From Paraconiothyrium sp. Pb-2020 (Eukaryota > Ascomycota > Dothideomycetes > Pleosporales > Didymosphaeriaceae): a stretch of 64,000 nt of DNA. Under the pieces are notes generated by a model that had not been told where the DNA came from, ran no database searches, and was given only the letters and a program-made list of their open reading frames with translations. Shown here piece after piece: positions 23,801 to 34,085 of the stretch (positions are counted from its first letter, which is position 1; each line of letters begins with the position of its first letter). A program made the position numbers and the translations under genes. The stretch is taken from positions 1 through 64,000 of the forward strand of contig JAJUBI010000008.1 in assembly GCA_022419385.1 (NCBI GenBank), written 5' to 3'.

Positions 23801-23967
23801 CCAATGTCGGGAAGGATAGCAAGCCGCACAACACGAATGCAGATAATGTGGGCGGTGCCAGGAAGAAAGGCACCCAGGAACCAAAAGTAACCAGGATCAA
23901 CCGGCACATGAACAGGGTCTTCCACCGCAAGAAGGCGACATCTACAAACGAGGAAACAGTGCATTAG
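20816..23967 (+). CDS. Ankyrin-repeat protein with C-terminal CorA-like membrane domain
   Basis: Five exons (20816-21718, 21794-21808, 21872-22216, 22303-23410, 23618-23967) give 906 residues with all phases consistent, including a 15-nt micro-exon. Residues about 30-270 are ankyrin repeats (for example G-R-T-P-L-H-V-A-A and G-M-T-A-L-H-A-A). The C-terminal half is helical and ends in two membrane segments near residues 732-757 and 792-812, flanking F-A-P-M-S-Y-M-A-T-L-F, the arrangement of fungal CorA-like Mg2+ transporter proteins. The canonical GMN loop is not seen, so transport activity is uncertain. A basic Lys/Arg-rich tail follows. The ATG at 20816 is the first in frame. Confidence 0.8.
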
Positions 23968-23975
23968 CAAGCACC

Positions 23976-24560
23976 ATGATTAGGGCGAACTCTGCCCCTG
24001 ATCTTCGTCCCATTGGCTGGCGCGAACCTCCGTCTCCAGAATCTCAAGATTTGAAGACTTCAAGTCTACAACTTGGTGATAATTTGCCTGATGGCATGGA
24101 GATGTCTCCGCTCCCACTTCACGCTCGAATGTTCGCATTGGCGGACCAATACAATATTCCCAGTTTGAGAACTATAGCTGTGTAGAAGTACTCTTTCGGT
24201 TGTGCTCCTGTTGAATGTCCATGGAATTTTTAGCATCTGTCCAGAACATTTTCGGAACCACTCCTGTCTACATCAGAGAGCTGCGCGAAATGGCTTGCAC
24301 TCTTACTTGAAAGTATTTACCGGAAATGCTTGAGGATAAAGAGGTCGCAGAGATATATGAAAGCACTCTGGTCGAGGAACCGGAGTTTGCGAAGGACTTG
24401 TCACACAGCTACTTCAGCACTTCTTCGTATGATCATTTCTACCGACGAGTGGGCACAAGTTACTATTTTAGTCAATGAGAACTTGTCGCGATACATCCAC
24501 CCCTCTCCCAGTTATCTGTTAAGGTGTACCCATAATACTCCTAACCACTTTTCCCTTTCC
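23976..24560 (+). pseudogene. Relic of the C-terminal half of a BTB/POZ-domain protein
   Basis: A short frame ends L-P-L-H-A-R-M-F-A-L-A-D-Q-Y-N-I-P-S-L-R, the helix that follows the BTB core in many fungal BTB proteins (consensus LLLHARVYALADKY). It then meets a TAG at 24183. After a frame change the sequence resumes as F-L-A-S-V-Q-N-I-F-G-T-T-P and later E-M-L-E-D-K-E-V-A-E-I-Y-E-S-T, the family's usual C-terminal helices. The BTB core itself is absent. It lies 8 bp after the CorA gene stop. I read it as a truncated relic. Confidence 0.6.
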
Positions 24561-24599
24561 TGATATGCGCCATCGTTGCCGCAATACTTGCACTGCAGC

Positions 24600-26320
24600 C
24601 TTCGGTCTTCTATCGTGAGTAAAAATACCTATTTTAATCCGTTAGATTAGTTGGCCAACAACGGCGTTCTCGTACCTTTCTTATTTCCATCCACGCCGAA
24701 AACAAGCTGGCTGGTCTGAAATCTGCAAAGTTCCAAACTTGCTCACCAATTACGAAGCCTATGCGATCGAAAACACGATGATACAGTTCAAGCAGCTCCG
24801 CTTGGAACTTTTGCTCCAGGGTGTAACTCCAGCCTAAGCAGGCCAGACCTCGTGTCTGCGCCGTATTCCGTCATCATTGTAGGCTTGCCATACTTCATCT
24901 GCCAACCCTTGAGGTCAGATTGGAGATGCGATTCTGCTAGGCGCATGTCTCCGCAGTTCTCGTACCAGCCATAGTATCGGTTTAGACATAGGACGTCGAA
25001 CATGTCGGAGATCAAATCTTTCTTAGACGTTGCCATGCCAATGTTTGCGAAACAGATGGGTCGTGAATCGGGACTCCTGGCAACATTGACCAAGGCTCCA
25101 AGAACTCTCGTGCGGCTTCCTCTTGCGACGCTGGCTCATTGGCAATGGACCACATTACTACGCACGCATGATTCTTATCTCGAGTAATTAGCTCGCGTAT
25201 CCCTAGTTCGTGGGCTGCTTGGTCTTCCCATTGCATTGATCTGTGGGTAAGTGAGCTTCTCAATCCTGATATGACCCTCGACCTACTCACCCCAAGTGTT
25301 GGGGGCTTTGTGACCAACGAGGCCCGATGCGACTCCAAAATTGAAACCCACTGCCGCAGTTTCGTCCAATACGAGAATACCATGGCGATCGGCATATTCT
25401 AAGACTTCTTCGTCATACGGATAATGCGATGTGCGGGTGGAATTTGCGCCAAGCCAGTCTATAAGCTCAAAGTCATGCACCATAGCAGTGTCATGGCCCT
25501 TGCCGCGGATTGGCGAATCTTCATGCTTACCAAAGCCGGTAAAGTAGAAGGGCTTTTTGTCGAGCAAAATCGGTGCACCGCGAACTTCAATTGTTCGAAT
25601 ACCGTACTGATATGGCAGGCGTCGAGTACCGTGTTATCATTAGATGATCGAAGTTGCACAATAACATCGTAGAGATATGCTGCACCAGGCTGCCATAACC
25701 TGGGGACGGGGATGTTAATTGACCCATCAAAACCTGTGGCCTCTGCTATCGCATTGCCATGTTCGCCCTTTACGATAACCCTGGCCTTGGTAACACTGCT
25801 AGTAGGGCTACAAGTTTCAACTTGACACTTGATCGACCCTAAATTCAGATCCCAGTCGACATTTTTCTCTAATCGTAATATCGGCAATATATGTTCTCGG
25901 AAATGCGTAGAGCCATACAGACCTTGCAAGGCCAGAGTAGTTGAAGAAGTCATGCAGATTAGTTTTTTTTTTTTCGACTATCTTCGAGAATCTCGATTCA
26001 AACTGGTGGAATCGTCTCAAACGTCAACTCGTTACTAACGGCCACATTTAACTGGAAACCCCCTCCGGCATTTACGAGTTCTGTCAACTCGAAATCAAAT
26101 GGCGTATATCCCCCCTCGTGTTCGACGACCAGCTTGTCGTCAATGTATGCTCTACCGGTATGCGTTGACGCATCGCAGCGGACGAAATACCTCATCCCTG
26201 CCCAGGTGGCTGGTACACATACGCGGTGCTGACATTTGACCCAACCGACATGGTAACGTGTGTCTGTGTCGAGGAAGATGTCGTTGTAACTCGCAGCACT
26301 GGTACTTGTCTTCAGGAAGG
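24600..26320 (-). pseudogene. Truncated, frameshifted GH2 beta-glucuronidase-like relic
   Basis: Minus-strand segments in changing frames align in order with a GH2 beta-glucuronidase: S-Y-N-D-I-F-L-D-T-D-T-R, D-F-F-N-Y-S-G-L-A-R-S-V-W-L-Y, K-P-F-Y-F-T-G-F-G-K-H-E-D, the acid/base motif W-S-I-A-N-E-P and the nucleophile motif T-E-Y-G-A-D-T, so both catalytic glutamates survive. The first 60 or so residues and a start codon are missing: coding similarity begins about 45 bp after the stop of the upstream MFS gene. There is an in-frame TGA near 25995 and at least five frame changes (A-run near 25970, about 25848, 25605, 25115, 24665). Some shifts may be assembly errors, but the 5' truncation cannot be. 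Confidence 0.8.
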
Positions 26321-26357
26321 AATTCGTCTATTTCTATAAGATTTCTATATGTTACCC

Positions 26358-28172
26358 TTACCTCTCCAAACCGTGTGTACTTATAGCCCTCAGCTTTGCA
26401 CCATAAAACCACAACGCGACAGGACTTACTCCGGCTAGTACTAGAGTTAAGAAGGCCAACAAACTATTTCCCCACCCTAATCCCAGGCTTTCATATAGCT
26501 TCGGTGCGAATAAAGGAAAACTGAATCCACACATGGTTCTAAGAAACGCGCCCACTGCCGCTGCGCTGGCAGCATACTTAGCGGAATATGCATCGACGGT
26601 GTAGGCTTGTGAACATTGGAAGGCGATGATAAGACCTATGGCCATGATGACGCAGCCAAAATTTGGCAAGGTCCAGTGCAACTCGTGATATGCTGTCCAT
26701 CCATAGATAAAAAGGCCGACAGGGCATAGTAGGCCACCAAGAAGCATGGGTGGGACGCGCCACTCGGGAAGGCCGTCTTCCGTATTGTAGTAAGTTTTGA
26801 AGAGCGCATAAAGCTGATTTCATTAGCGATAGCAGGAGTCCAAAGGTGGACGCTGTTTACCTTATCCATAACTGGATGACTGATCTGTAGTCCGATCATA
26901 AAGCCGAGGCATAGCGAGAGGTAGTTGAGAGATGCGATGCCCGTATCCTGGTTGTAAGCGCCTTCAAACACGAGTGGGAAGGTCGAAAGAACAAGATACA
27001 TGACACCGTATAGATATGCTCTATAGATTGATGGTGCCTGCACAGCTGGGTGCGTGAACAGCATGATGAATGGCAAAACAAGCCTCTTCCTCAAAATCTT
27101 ACTGAACCGATCTCCAGTCTCGTACTCTGTCCGAACTACCCTTCCAGCCGTGTCGGTTCTTTGCAATTCCTTTCTGATCTTCGCTGCCTTTTGGGCTAGG
27201 ATGGCGGGAGCGAACGTTTCGGGGAGGAAGAAGAGCGCGAGTAGTTGGACGAAGACATCAAAAATCGAGGTCGACCAGAATAACCAACGCCAACTATTAT
27301 TCATGGAAATGTAGGCACCGCAGATGGGTGCGACACAGGGACCGATAAAGGTCAGCATGCCGTAGATGGCCTGGCCCTTGCCGCGTTCTTCTTTAGACCA
27401 GGTGTCTGCTAGAACACCATTACATAACTATCATGTTATTAGTGGCAAGCAACTATAGGACTGGCAAGGAATGCAAAATATCGTAGAGCCAGAGGTGCAA
27501 AAAAGGTAGTCGTACCGCTTGTGGGGCAGATCCACCAATGCCACTAAGTAATCGGAACACCAGCATCTGTGTTCGATTTTGTGCGAAGCCACATGCCGTG
27601 TTGAACACAAGATAAACAATATTTGCATACTGTAGCACAGTCACTCTACCGTATATTTCCGACAGAGGCGCTAGTACGAAAGGCCCTTGGGCGTAGCCCA
27701 GCAAAAAGATCGACATGACTAGCTGCTGAATAAAGCCTTCTGGTATGGCGAAATCACCTGATATAACCGGCAGAGCAGGCGTAACCATAGTCGACGAGAA
27801 AGGCGAAATGAATGTGAACATAGAAACCAGAATCGTAGTGACCCATTTGCGCTTCCACGACCAGTTGAGCGGATTCATTGGATCCTTTGGGCCGTCCCAA
27901 GTCACCTATCTCCGCTGTTATGATGGGTTCTAAGATTAGGCATTGGCGCCACGTACCACAATGTCTTGGCCATCATCTTCAATTTCATTCGATGACGAAC
28001 GATCACTAGGCTCATAGCCTGTTTCTATCGTTGCTAGACGATGAAAAAGCCGCTCGGTGCTAACAAATGGTCTTCGGTCTCGATTTTCACTTTCGAAAGA
28101 GAATCTGGGCAGCGGCACAGGTTCCGGTCTGCTTTTATTGTCAAAGGATGGACCTTTCTTTTGAAGGCGCAT
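26358..28172 (-). CDS. MFS transporter, DHA1 drug:H+ antiporter type
   Basis: Four exons (28172-27957, 27905-27516, 27427-26861, 26813-26358) give 542 residues with consistent phases and no breaks. A hydrophilic N-terminal tail of about 75 residues precedes T-W-D-G-P-K-D-P-M-N-P-L-N-W-S, the hallmark entry to the DHA1 (multidrug/polyamine) family. It is followed by the membrane bundle with the family motif G-Y-A-Q-G-P-F-V-L-A-P-L-S-E-I-Y-G-R after the second helix. Such proteins export drugs, toxins or polyamines across the plasma membrane by proton antiport; the substrate here is unknown. Its 3' end abuts the GH2 relic. No biosynthetic backbone gene is next to it. Confidence 0.88.
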
Positions 28173-29219
28173 GGTTGAAACAAGGTACAAACGGAGTTTG
28201 AAACGATTGTGTGGAATTACCGCGATGTATCGAGAGTGGGTATAACCTTTTCTTAGTCTTCGACCGCGATACGGTGTCTTCTCCATATAGCTGTTGAAAG
28301 ATCGGATGATCACGGGATATTGTGGCTGTGTCAACTGTGGCCAAGTAAACAGCTAGTAGATTCATTTCGGGCCGACTAGTAACAGTCTTGCGGATTGTAA
28401 GGATGACTTTATAAGCCGCTAGCATTCAGGTAAGGCTAAAAGAAGAGGCTAACAAGAGATTAGGCAGGCTGGAAATAGGAACATGTCGTGTGCACACATG
28501 GGGAGGGTGAATGTACCTGCCGAGTGACGAATGAAAGCGCCGATAAGCAATCGACATGTACTCGTATCATGTCGATCAGTCGTGCTAGCTAACGTCACCA
28601 GAGGGCTGTACTCGAATGTAGAGCCAATGATTCTTACAAAATTGGAACCCCCACTTAGTCTTCACTTGGCATGAGGTATAGGCATGTGACTGGTTGCGTA
28701 CCTACCCTTCAAGATTCTTGTGTAATGGCAGAATCCTAGTGGAATGCCGGACCAAGAGACTTGGCTCGTCGCTGGGGATGCTTGAAATTAAATGGTAGGT
28801 AATAAAGAAACCTTGTCGATATGGCTGTGTCTTCCGATTCGTAACCTCAGGCTGTGTTGGCAGATATCAAGGAAGCGGGCAATCTCTTCGGTTGCTAAAG
28901 CTCACGACAGTCTGCAGGCGTCGTCAAATTGAGGCTTCAAGTCGCATGATAGCATTCGTAGTCCTCAGGCTGTGTGATTCCGTGTGGCGAATGTCTCCAG
29001 AATTAGTGATGAGACCCGGCGGAAATCGGGAGGAACGGGACAGAGGACTGATTATAAGTATCTTTTAGAACTTCGTATTCTTTGAGGCATAAAGCAGTCG
29101 TTCAACAAACAGTCGTTATTCTCATTCTTGAGAGCTTCCTTTCGCTTAGTTCTGAACATATCCTGATATCTTCTTCATCAAATTGCTACATACATTTCCG
29201 ACGATCTGTCGTTTTGACC
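28173..29219. other. Intergenic between divergent MFS and glycerate kinase genes
   Basis: One kilobase between outward-facing starts at 28172 (-) and 29220 (+), so both promoters should lie here. The minus-strand frame of MFS exon 1 stays open to 28334, but the ATG at 28172 is preferred because the extension is basic and unlike the family. No repeat or RNA gene is seen. Confidence 0.5.
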
Positions 29220-30644
29220 ATGCTCAACGTGCTTCCTAACATGGAACCTTGCGCTACCAGTATTCCACCATCTCCGGTCATCCGTCCTAAGTTGCCTCGT
29301 CTTCACGCGCTAAAGACATTCAATCTTCCACCACACAAAGTAGACGATCTTTTGACCTCAGCAGCATCATCCGTGATAGCGACACCATCAATGGAGTTCC
29401 TCGGCGGCCGTCCATTGAATATCCTCATTGCACCTTCTGGATTCAAAGAGAGTCTTGGGCCGGAGAGCGTTGCTGCTGCTATTGAAGCTGGTGTCAGGAA
29501 AGTAGTCAAGGAGGACGCTGCCTTCGTGCGGAAGATCCCACTTCACGATGGTGGAGAAGGCTTTTGTCGAGCCTTTGTCTCAGCTCAAGGCGGTGAAATC
29601 ATGGAGTACATGGTGACTGGCCCGATTGGGTGCGCCGTAAAGTCACATCTTGGATTCGTTGGCGAAGACGGAAAGACAGCTGTAATGGACATGGCGGCGG
29701 CGGCAGGTTTACGCCTCGTGCCGAAAGACTTACGAGACCCAACAATCACCACCACGTATGGTGTTGGTGAATTGATGAAGAAAGCGCTCGACCACGGGTG
29801 CACCAAGATAATTATTGGATGTGGAGATTCCGGTACATCTGATGGTGGAGCAGGGATGCTTCAGGCACTTGGAGTCCGTCTACTGGATGTAGAGGGCGAA
29901 GAGCTTCCGAAAGCTGGTGGCGGTCAATCGCTTTTTCGCTTGCACAAGATAGATTGGAACGGAGTTCACCCTAGGCTCCGCAATAATGCTGGTGAGCAAT
30001 CAACCCCTGTCCAACACGGAACGCCTGCTTATAATCTTGTGTGGGAAACAGTTCAAATTGAAGCCGTGTGCAATGTTAAAAATGTTCTTTGCGGTCCTAA
30101 GGGTGTCGCACGCATCTATGGTCCTCAGAAAGGAGCCACGCCTGAGCAGGTGGAACTGCTCGCGGCGGCTTTGGAGCGTTTGGCACATGTAGCCGGCCAA
30201 AATCTAAAGGCTGACATCTCAACCATACCGGGTAGTGGCGCATCCGGCGGACTTGGTGCGGGCTTGATGCTCATTGGCGCATATATGCGACCCAGGAGTG
30301 ACGCTGTCAATGAATACTTCAAGCTTGACAGGGTTTTCCATACTCAATGGGATTTTGTCATTACTGCAGAAGGCAGTCTTGACTCGCAATCGACGGAAGG
30401 GAAGATGACGACCGAAGTAGCTCGACGAGCAAAGCGACATGGGGCACAAGTGGTTGCATTAGCTGGCACGATCGGGGAAGGTGCCGATGTTTGCTATGGT
30501 GCAGGCATCAAGGCCTTCACAAGCATTCAGCAAGGGCCATTGTCGCTCGAAAAGGCCATTGAGGAAACCGAAAGACTTATCAAATCTGAAGCTGAGAATA
30601 TGCTGCGAATGATAATGGTTGGGCTAACTCTTAGGAAAAGGTAA
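29220..30644 (+). CDS. Glycerate kinase (GarK/GlxK family)
   Basis: Two exons (29220-29991 and 30052-30644) give 454 residues. The 60-nt intron is a multiple of three, but it has a GTGAGC donor, and removing it joins R-L-R-N-N-A to V-Q-I-E-A-V-C-N. The family signature starts at about residue 65: I-L-I-A-P-S-G-F-K-E-S-L, with H-D-G-G-E-G-F, C-G-D-S-G-T-S-D-G-G-A-G, then G-A-S-G-G-L-G-A-G, and T-A-E-G-S-L-D-S-Q-S near the C-terminus. The enzyme phosphorylates D-glycerate with ATP to 2- or 3-phosphoglycerate, linking glyoxylate/serine breakdown to glycolysis. The N-terminal 65 residues exceed the usual family length; translation could start at 29394 instead. Confidence 0.9.
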   Translation: MLNVLPNMEPCATSIPPSPVIRPKLPRLHALKTFNLPPHKVDDLLTSAASSVIATPSMEFLGGRPLNILIAPSGFKESLGPESVAAAIEAGVRKVVKEDAAFVRKIPLHDGGEGFCRAFVSAQGGEIMEYMVTGPIGCAVKSHLGFVGEDGKTAVMDMAAAAGLRLVPKDLRDPTITTTYGVGELMKKALDHGCTKIIIGCGDSGTSDGGAGMLQALGVRLLDVEGEELPKAGGGQSLFRLHKIDWNGVHPRLRNNAGEQSTPVQHGTPAYNLVWETVQIEAVCNVKNVLCGPKGVARIYGPQKGATPEQVELLAAALERLAHVAGQNLKADISTIPGSGASGGLGAGLMLIGAYMRPRSDAVNEYFKLDRVFHTQWDFVITAEGSLDSQSTEGKMTTEVARRAKRHGAQVVALAGTIGEGADVCYGAGIKAFTSIQQGPLSLEKAIEETERLIKSEAENMLRMIMVGLTLRKR

Positions 30645-31584
30645 GCCTAATGTGCCCTCAGAGTTTGGGTATCTAATTACAGTAATAATGTAGAGATAAT
30701 ATAAGTATTCTATTATATGAGTAAGATAAGAAAACCTAGGTAGTCAAAGCTATTAAAATTACTCGGATACACTATGATACCAACTTATACTATAGTAGTG
30801 TAACGTAAGGGAGGTATAAAATGTTTAGGGTTAACCTTAGGCGGTGCTTGGGATGGAAGGAGGGATCCATTGGCTGTGGTCCTCTCTTGGCGACGGTGTC
30901 AACAACAAACCATACTCCGGAGCAGAGAGTCATATAGTCAGACATACGGAGTTACTACGAGGTCTTAATTTTGCAACTACGCAAAACTTCGCCATCGAAG
31001 GGGCTAAACGTATACCGCAGCGGAGCAATCTACCAATGGCGTAGATCCTACTAAGTTATCTCCGTACCGCACAGATAGCGTTCTAACTTAGGTATCATAT
31101 ATAACGTGATGTCTGCAGTCAAGGTCTAAGTAGTTAGGGTGACTATTGACATGCCGCTGGCGGTCGAGGTGTAAGTGGGCGAGTGGTTGACATGTACCTA
31201 AGGCGTTATTGTTGATACAAGTGGAGGTACGAGAGTGACTTTGATGACGTTGAGAAGCTTATTAGATCATTGGCGGACGCGCCTACGATTGCTCGAGGCT
31301 GCTGCCATTGCTGCAAAGCCGCTCTTTTGAGAATTTCTCAAGATTCCATCCTGCCCTAGTGGAAGCATTTAACGTGCCTTGTCTTCAGCATCTGTACCTC
31401 AGCGACCAGGACCTCGTACCGACTCTTCTCTTGCTGATCGCGCCCGCGGTTTCTGACCTGTTATGACGGCTGCTGGTGGTCGCTTCACAGCTTGATCGAG
31501 AACTTCGATGTTGTAGAGGGAGGGAAAACGCGTTTTGCCTATGGCACTGAGACCATGAGCTATGTACTAGTTGTGACACGAGCC
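30645..31584. other. Intergenic between convergent genes
   Basis: Between the 3' ends of the glycerate kinase and HET genes. Bases about 30660-30840 are TA-rich, with TAG/TAT words like a small RIP-altered patch. No gene is supported; the frame at 31579-31385 (-) has no motif. Confidence 0.5.
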
Positions 31585-34085
31585 TTATAGTATCTTTACT
31601 ACTCTAGGGATGGAATACTTGAACCAATCGCATTCCCGCTGCGCGCAAGAATCATAGTCTGCCTGACTCCAATAACTCGAAGTGTAGTCGAACATGCCGA
31701 CGCGGTAAAATACCTGCTCCTCAGGCTCGCTTCGTTGTCGATCCTGCTTCGTTGGCGTGTTTCGTAGAAGTAAATCGCCACTTTGGTTTTGAGCGTATTC
31801 CCAAACTTGCTCCGTTGACCAATCATCAATTTCAGCTCCGAGATAGCGACGGAATTGGTATCGCAGGGCGGCCGTCTGTATGGAAGGTTTTGACTGTGGA
31901 CCCGCCTCATCATTTACAGAGTGATCTATGTCCTTCTTTTCTTTGGCAGCTAAACGTCGCTTCAGTGCTTCTTTTTTAGCAGAAGATATGGTTTCCGAAC
32001 GCATTACCAAACCTTTGGTACGCCATTGAGAACCCATGAATGAGCTGTATAACTCTAGAAGCACGAGCTCCGCTGTAGCTCCTTCTGGAATACGCGCTCG
32101 GAAATCGGAAGTATCAAGATTGATCTTAATCTGTTGGACCTTACAATCTTCACTCATCTTCATAACAGCAGCGTGATTCTCTTCTGGGCGATTGTAGCGG
32201 TTCGAAGCTTGCGAGGGAAGGAGAAGCGCAGGTAACAATCTCGCTTCGAGAGTTAGGCTGCACAGGTCTTCTTCGACTGCTCCAAATGGAGCGCTCCCTT
32301 CAACAAGAACCGGCTGACACTCCAATATCTTGGCTGTAATTGCTTGCTCGTTCCTTCTGTCTTCAAGTCCATACCGGCCTGTAAAGTCAATTACGCCATT
32401 TACAGATGTCCAAGACCACGACGGCCCTTGGAAAGACGTGGGCCGAGGATATTTGGTTCCTTGCACGGTCCATAAGAGCTCTGTAAACAGTGATTTGCGC
32501 CATAGACCTGCGAGATATTCATCATCGAGCACAGCGCAATACTCTTTTGCAAGTCCGGACAAAGCTAAGATCCGATCAGTCGGTCTCGTAAGTTTGCGGT
32601 GTGTATAGGCCCCAACAAGGCTATACCAGTCGTTCTTATTTTCATCCGCGTTCATTTCAGGTTCGTGCTGAGCGGCCGATCGGGTGATGTCGAAGACTCG
32701 GTCGAATACCTCTTTCGGTAAGATGTCTCTGCTGGTAGAGTCACTTTCATTCGCCATTACCCATCCGTTTGTCCACCCTGGTTTGTTCAGAGAGCCACGG
32801 CATAGCCAACGTACTTGGTGCTCCGAGAATTCCAGCATACGTGGTGAGAGGAGACGTTCTTGCAACGTCCAAGCTCTTGTATCAAGATGGTTCGAGTAAC
32901 TGTCGAGAGAAAATATTGTTATGCTTCCCCTTGTAGAATCAGGACACACATAAGGTAAGGTAAAGGCAGGGGTCTCTGAGTTGGGCGCAGTTCGTCGGTG
33001 TAGAAATCCCTCGGAAGCATTACTTGCTGAGGCGGCCGCAATAGTGACATGACCATTTCTGTATATCTGTGGCATCTGAGAAATCTGTCGAGATCTATCT
33101 CGATCGTCGTCTTGTATGATACATAGCGCATCGACCCATAGAAACCGAATCCTGAGGTTGCGACAAATGGTAATCGCATTTTGAACAGTCTTCGGAAGCC
33201 GAGCATATGGTATCGATGTCAGCCACTCGGAAACAGTCGCCTTTGTAGAAGTTATCGATTGGTCTTTTCCCCAGCAGTAACTCAATGGAATGTAAGGCGC
33301 GTGGGCTAAGTGTTGGGTTTCGCATAAGTGCAAACAATCTGACCCAGTAGAGTCCAGCACCTCAATAAGTCTTTTAGGGACAAATGCAGCACTGAAAGTT
33401 GGGCAGCTATCGTTGTGTTCTTTGAGACACGTATCCCGCCATAAGGACAACTTCGCGGCTGTTTCCAGTGATCCGGGCTCATCGTCTATTGGTCTGGTCG
33501 TTATGTATTCGGCAGCGGGATCGCCTGCTGATGCGTCAATCTAGGCTTAGACGCCGCTTGCTCATGGCGAACTATACCCTCAGATGCTTGCACTCGAAAT
33601 CCGCGCCGCGTGCGATAGGCGATCTCTTTGTTCTCTCGGTCCCAGAGACCAAAGAATTCAACTCTCAAAATGTCGAAATCATCCTGTGCGCCCAGGAAGA
33701 GGTACATGTTCTCAAAATCTCCAGGTCTCTCCACCGCTAGTCTACGCAACGTCTGCTCCGGAGCACTTGGAATCAAAGCAGTAGTCCACATAATGGCTTG
33801 TTGCATGGCTTTTCGGAGCTTAGTGTCCGCAATATCGCCGCATTGTACCGATGCAACTTTGAGGGTGATACATTCTTCATCTAGAATCCATGAACTCAGT
33901 CGACAGCCGTTGTTGCTGGCTTGGATCAGGTCAACGAAGGCAAAGTCGAAGAGGACCTTTGCCTCCATCTTAGCATCGTGGTTATCGTCCACGCCGCGAT
34001 CATGATCGGTGCGACGGTTCTCTTGGTCGAAGACTATCTTCTCACAATAAGTACATGAATGTGTGTCCAGGGTGATCGGCGCCAT
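31585..34085 (-). CDS. HET-domain protein (heterokaryon incompatibility type)
   Basis: Two exons (34085-33578 and 33524-31585) joined by a 53-nt GTATAG..CAG intron give 815 residues, unbroken. The start has a C-T-Y-C-E-K motif common at the N-terminus of HET proteins. The splice restores A-S-E-G-D-P-A-A-E-Y-I-T-T-R-P, the conserved linker before the domain. The HET core (about residues 245-400) shows I-P-L-S-Y-C-W-G, L-W-V-D-A-L-C-I-I-Q-D and A-W-T-L-Q-E-R-L-L-S-P-R. HET domains resemble TIR domains and trigger regulated death when unlike hyphae fuse. The partner and specificity here are unknown. Subtelomeric position is usual for this family. Confidence 0.92.

Noticed and set aside
26358..30644. 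MFS, glycerate kinase and nearby oxidases as a secondary-metabolite cluster
   Set aside because: No polyketide, peptide or terpene synthase is present in the window, and the genes have independent promoters and mixed roles.
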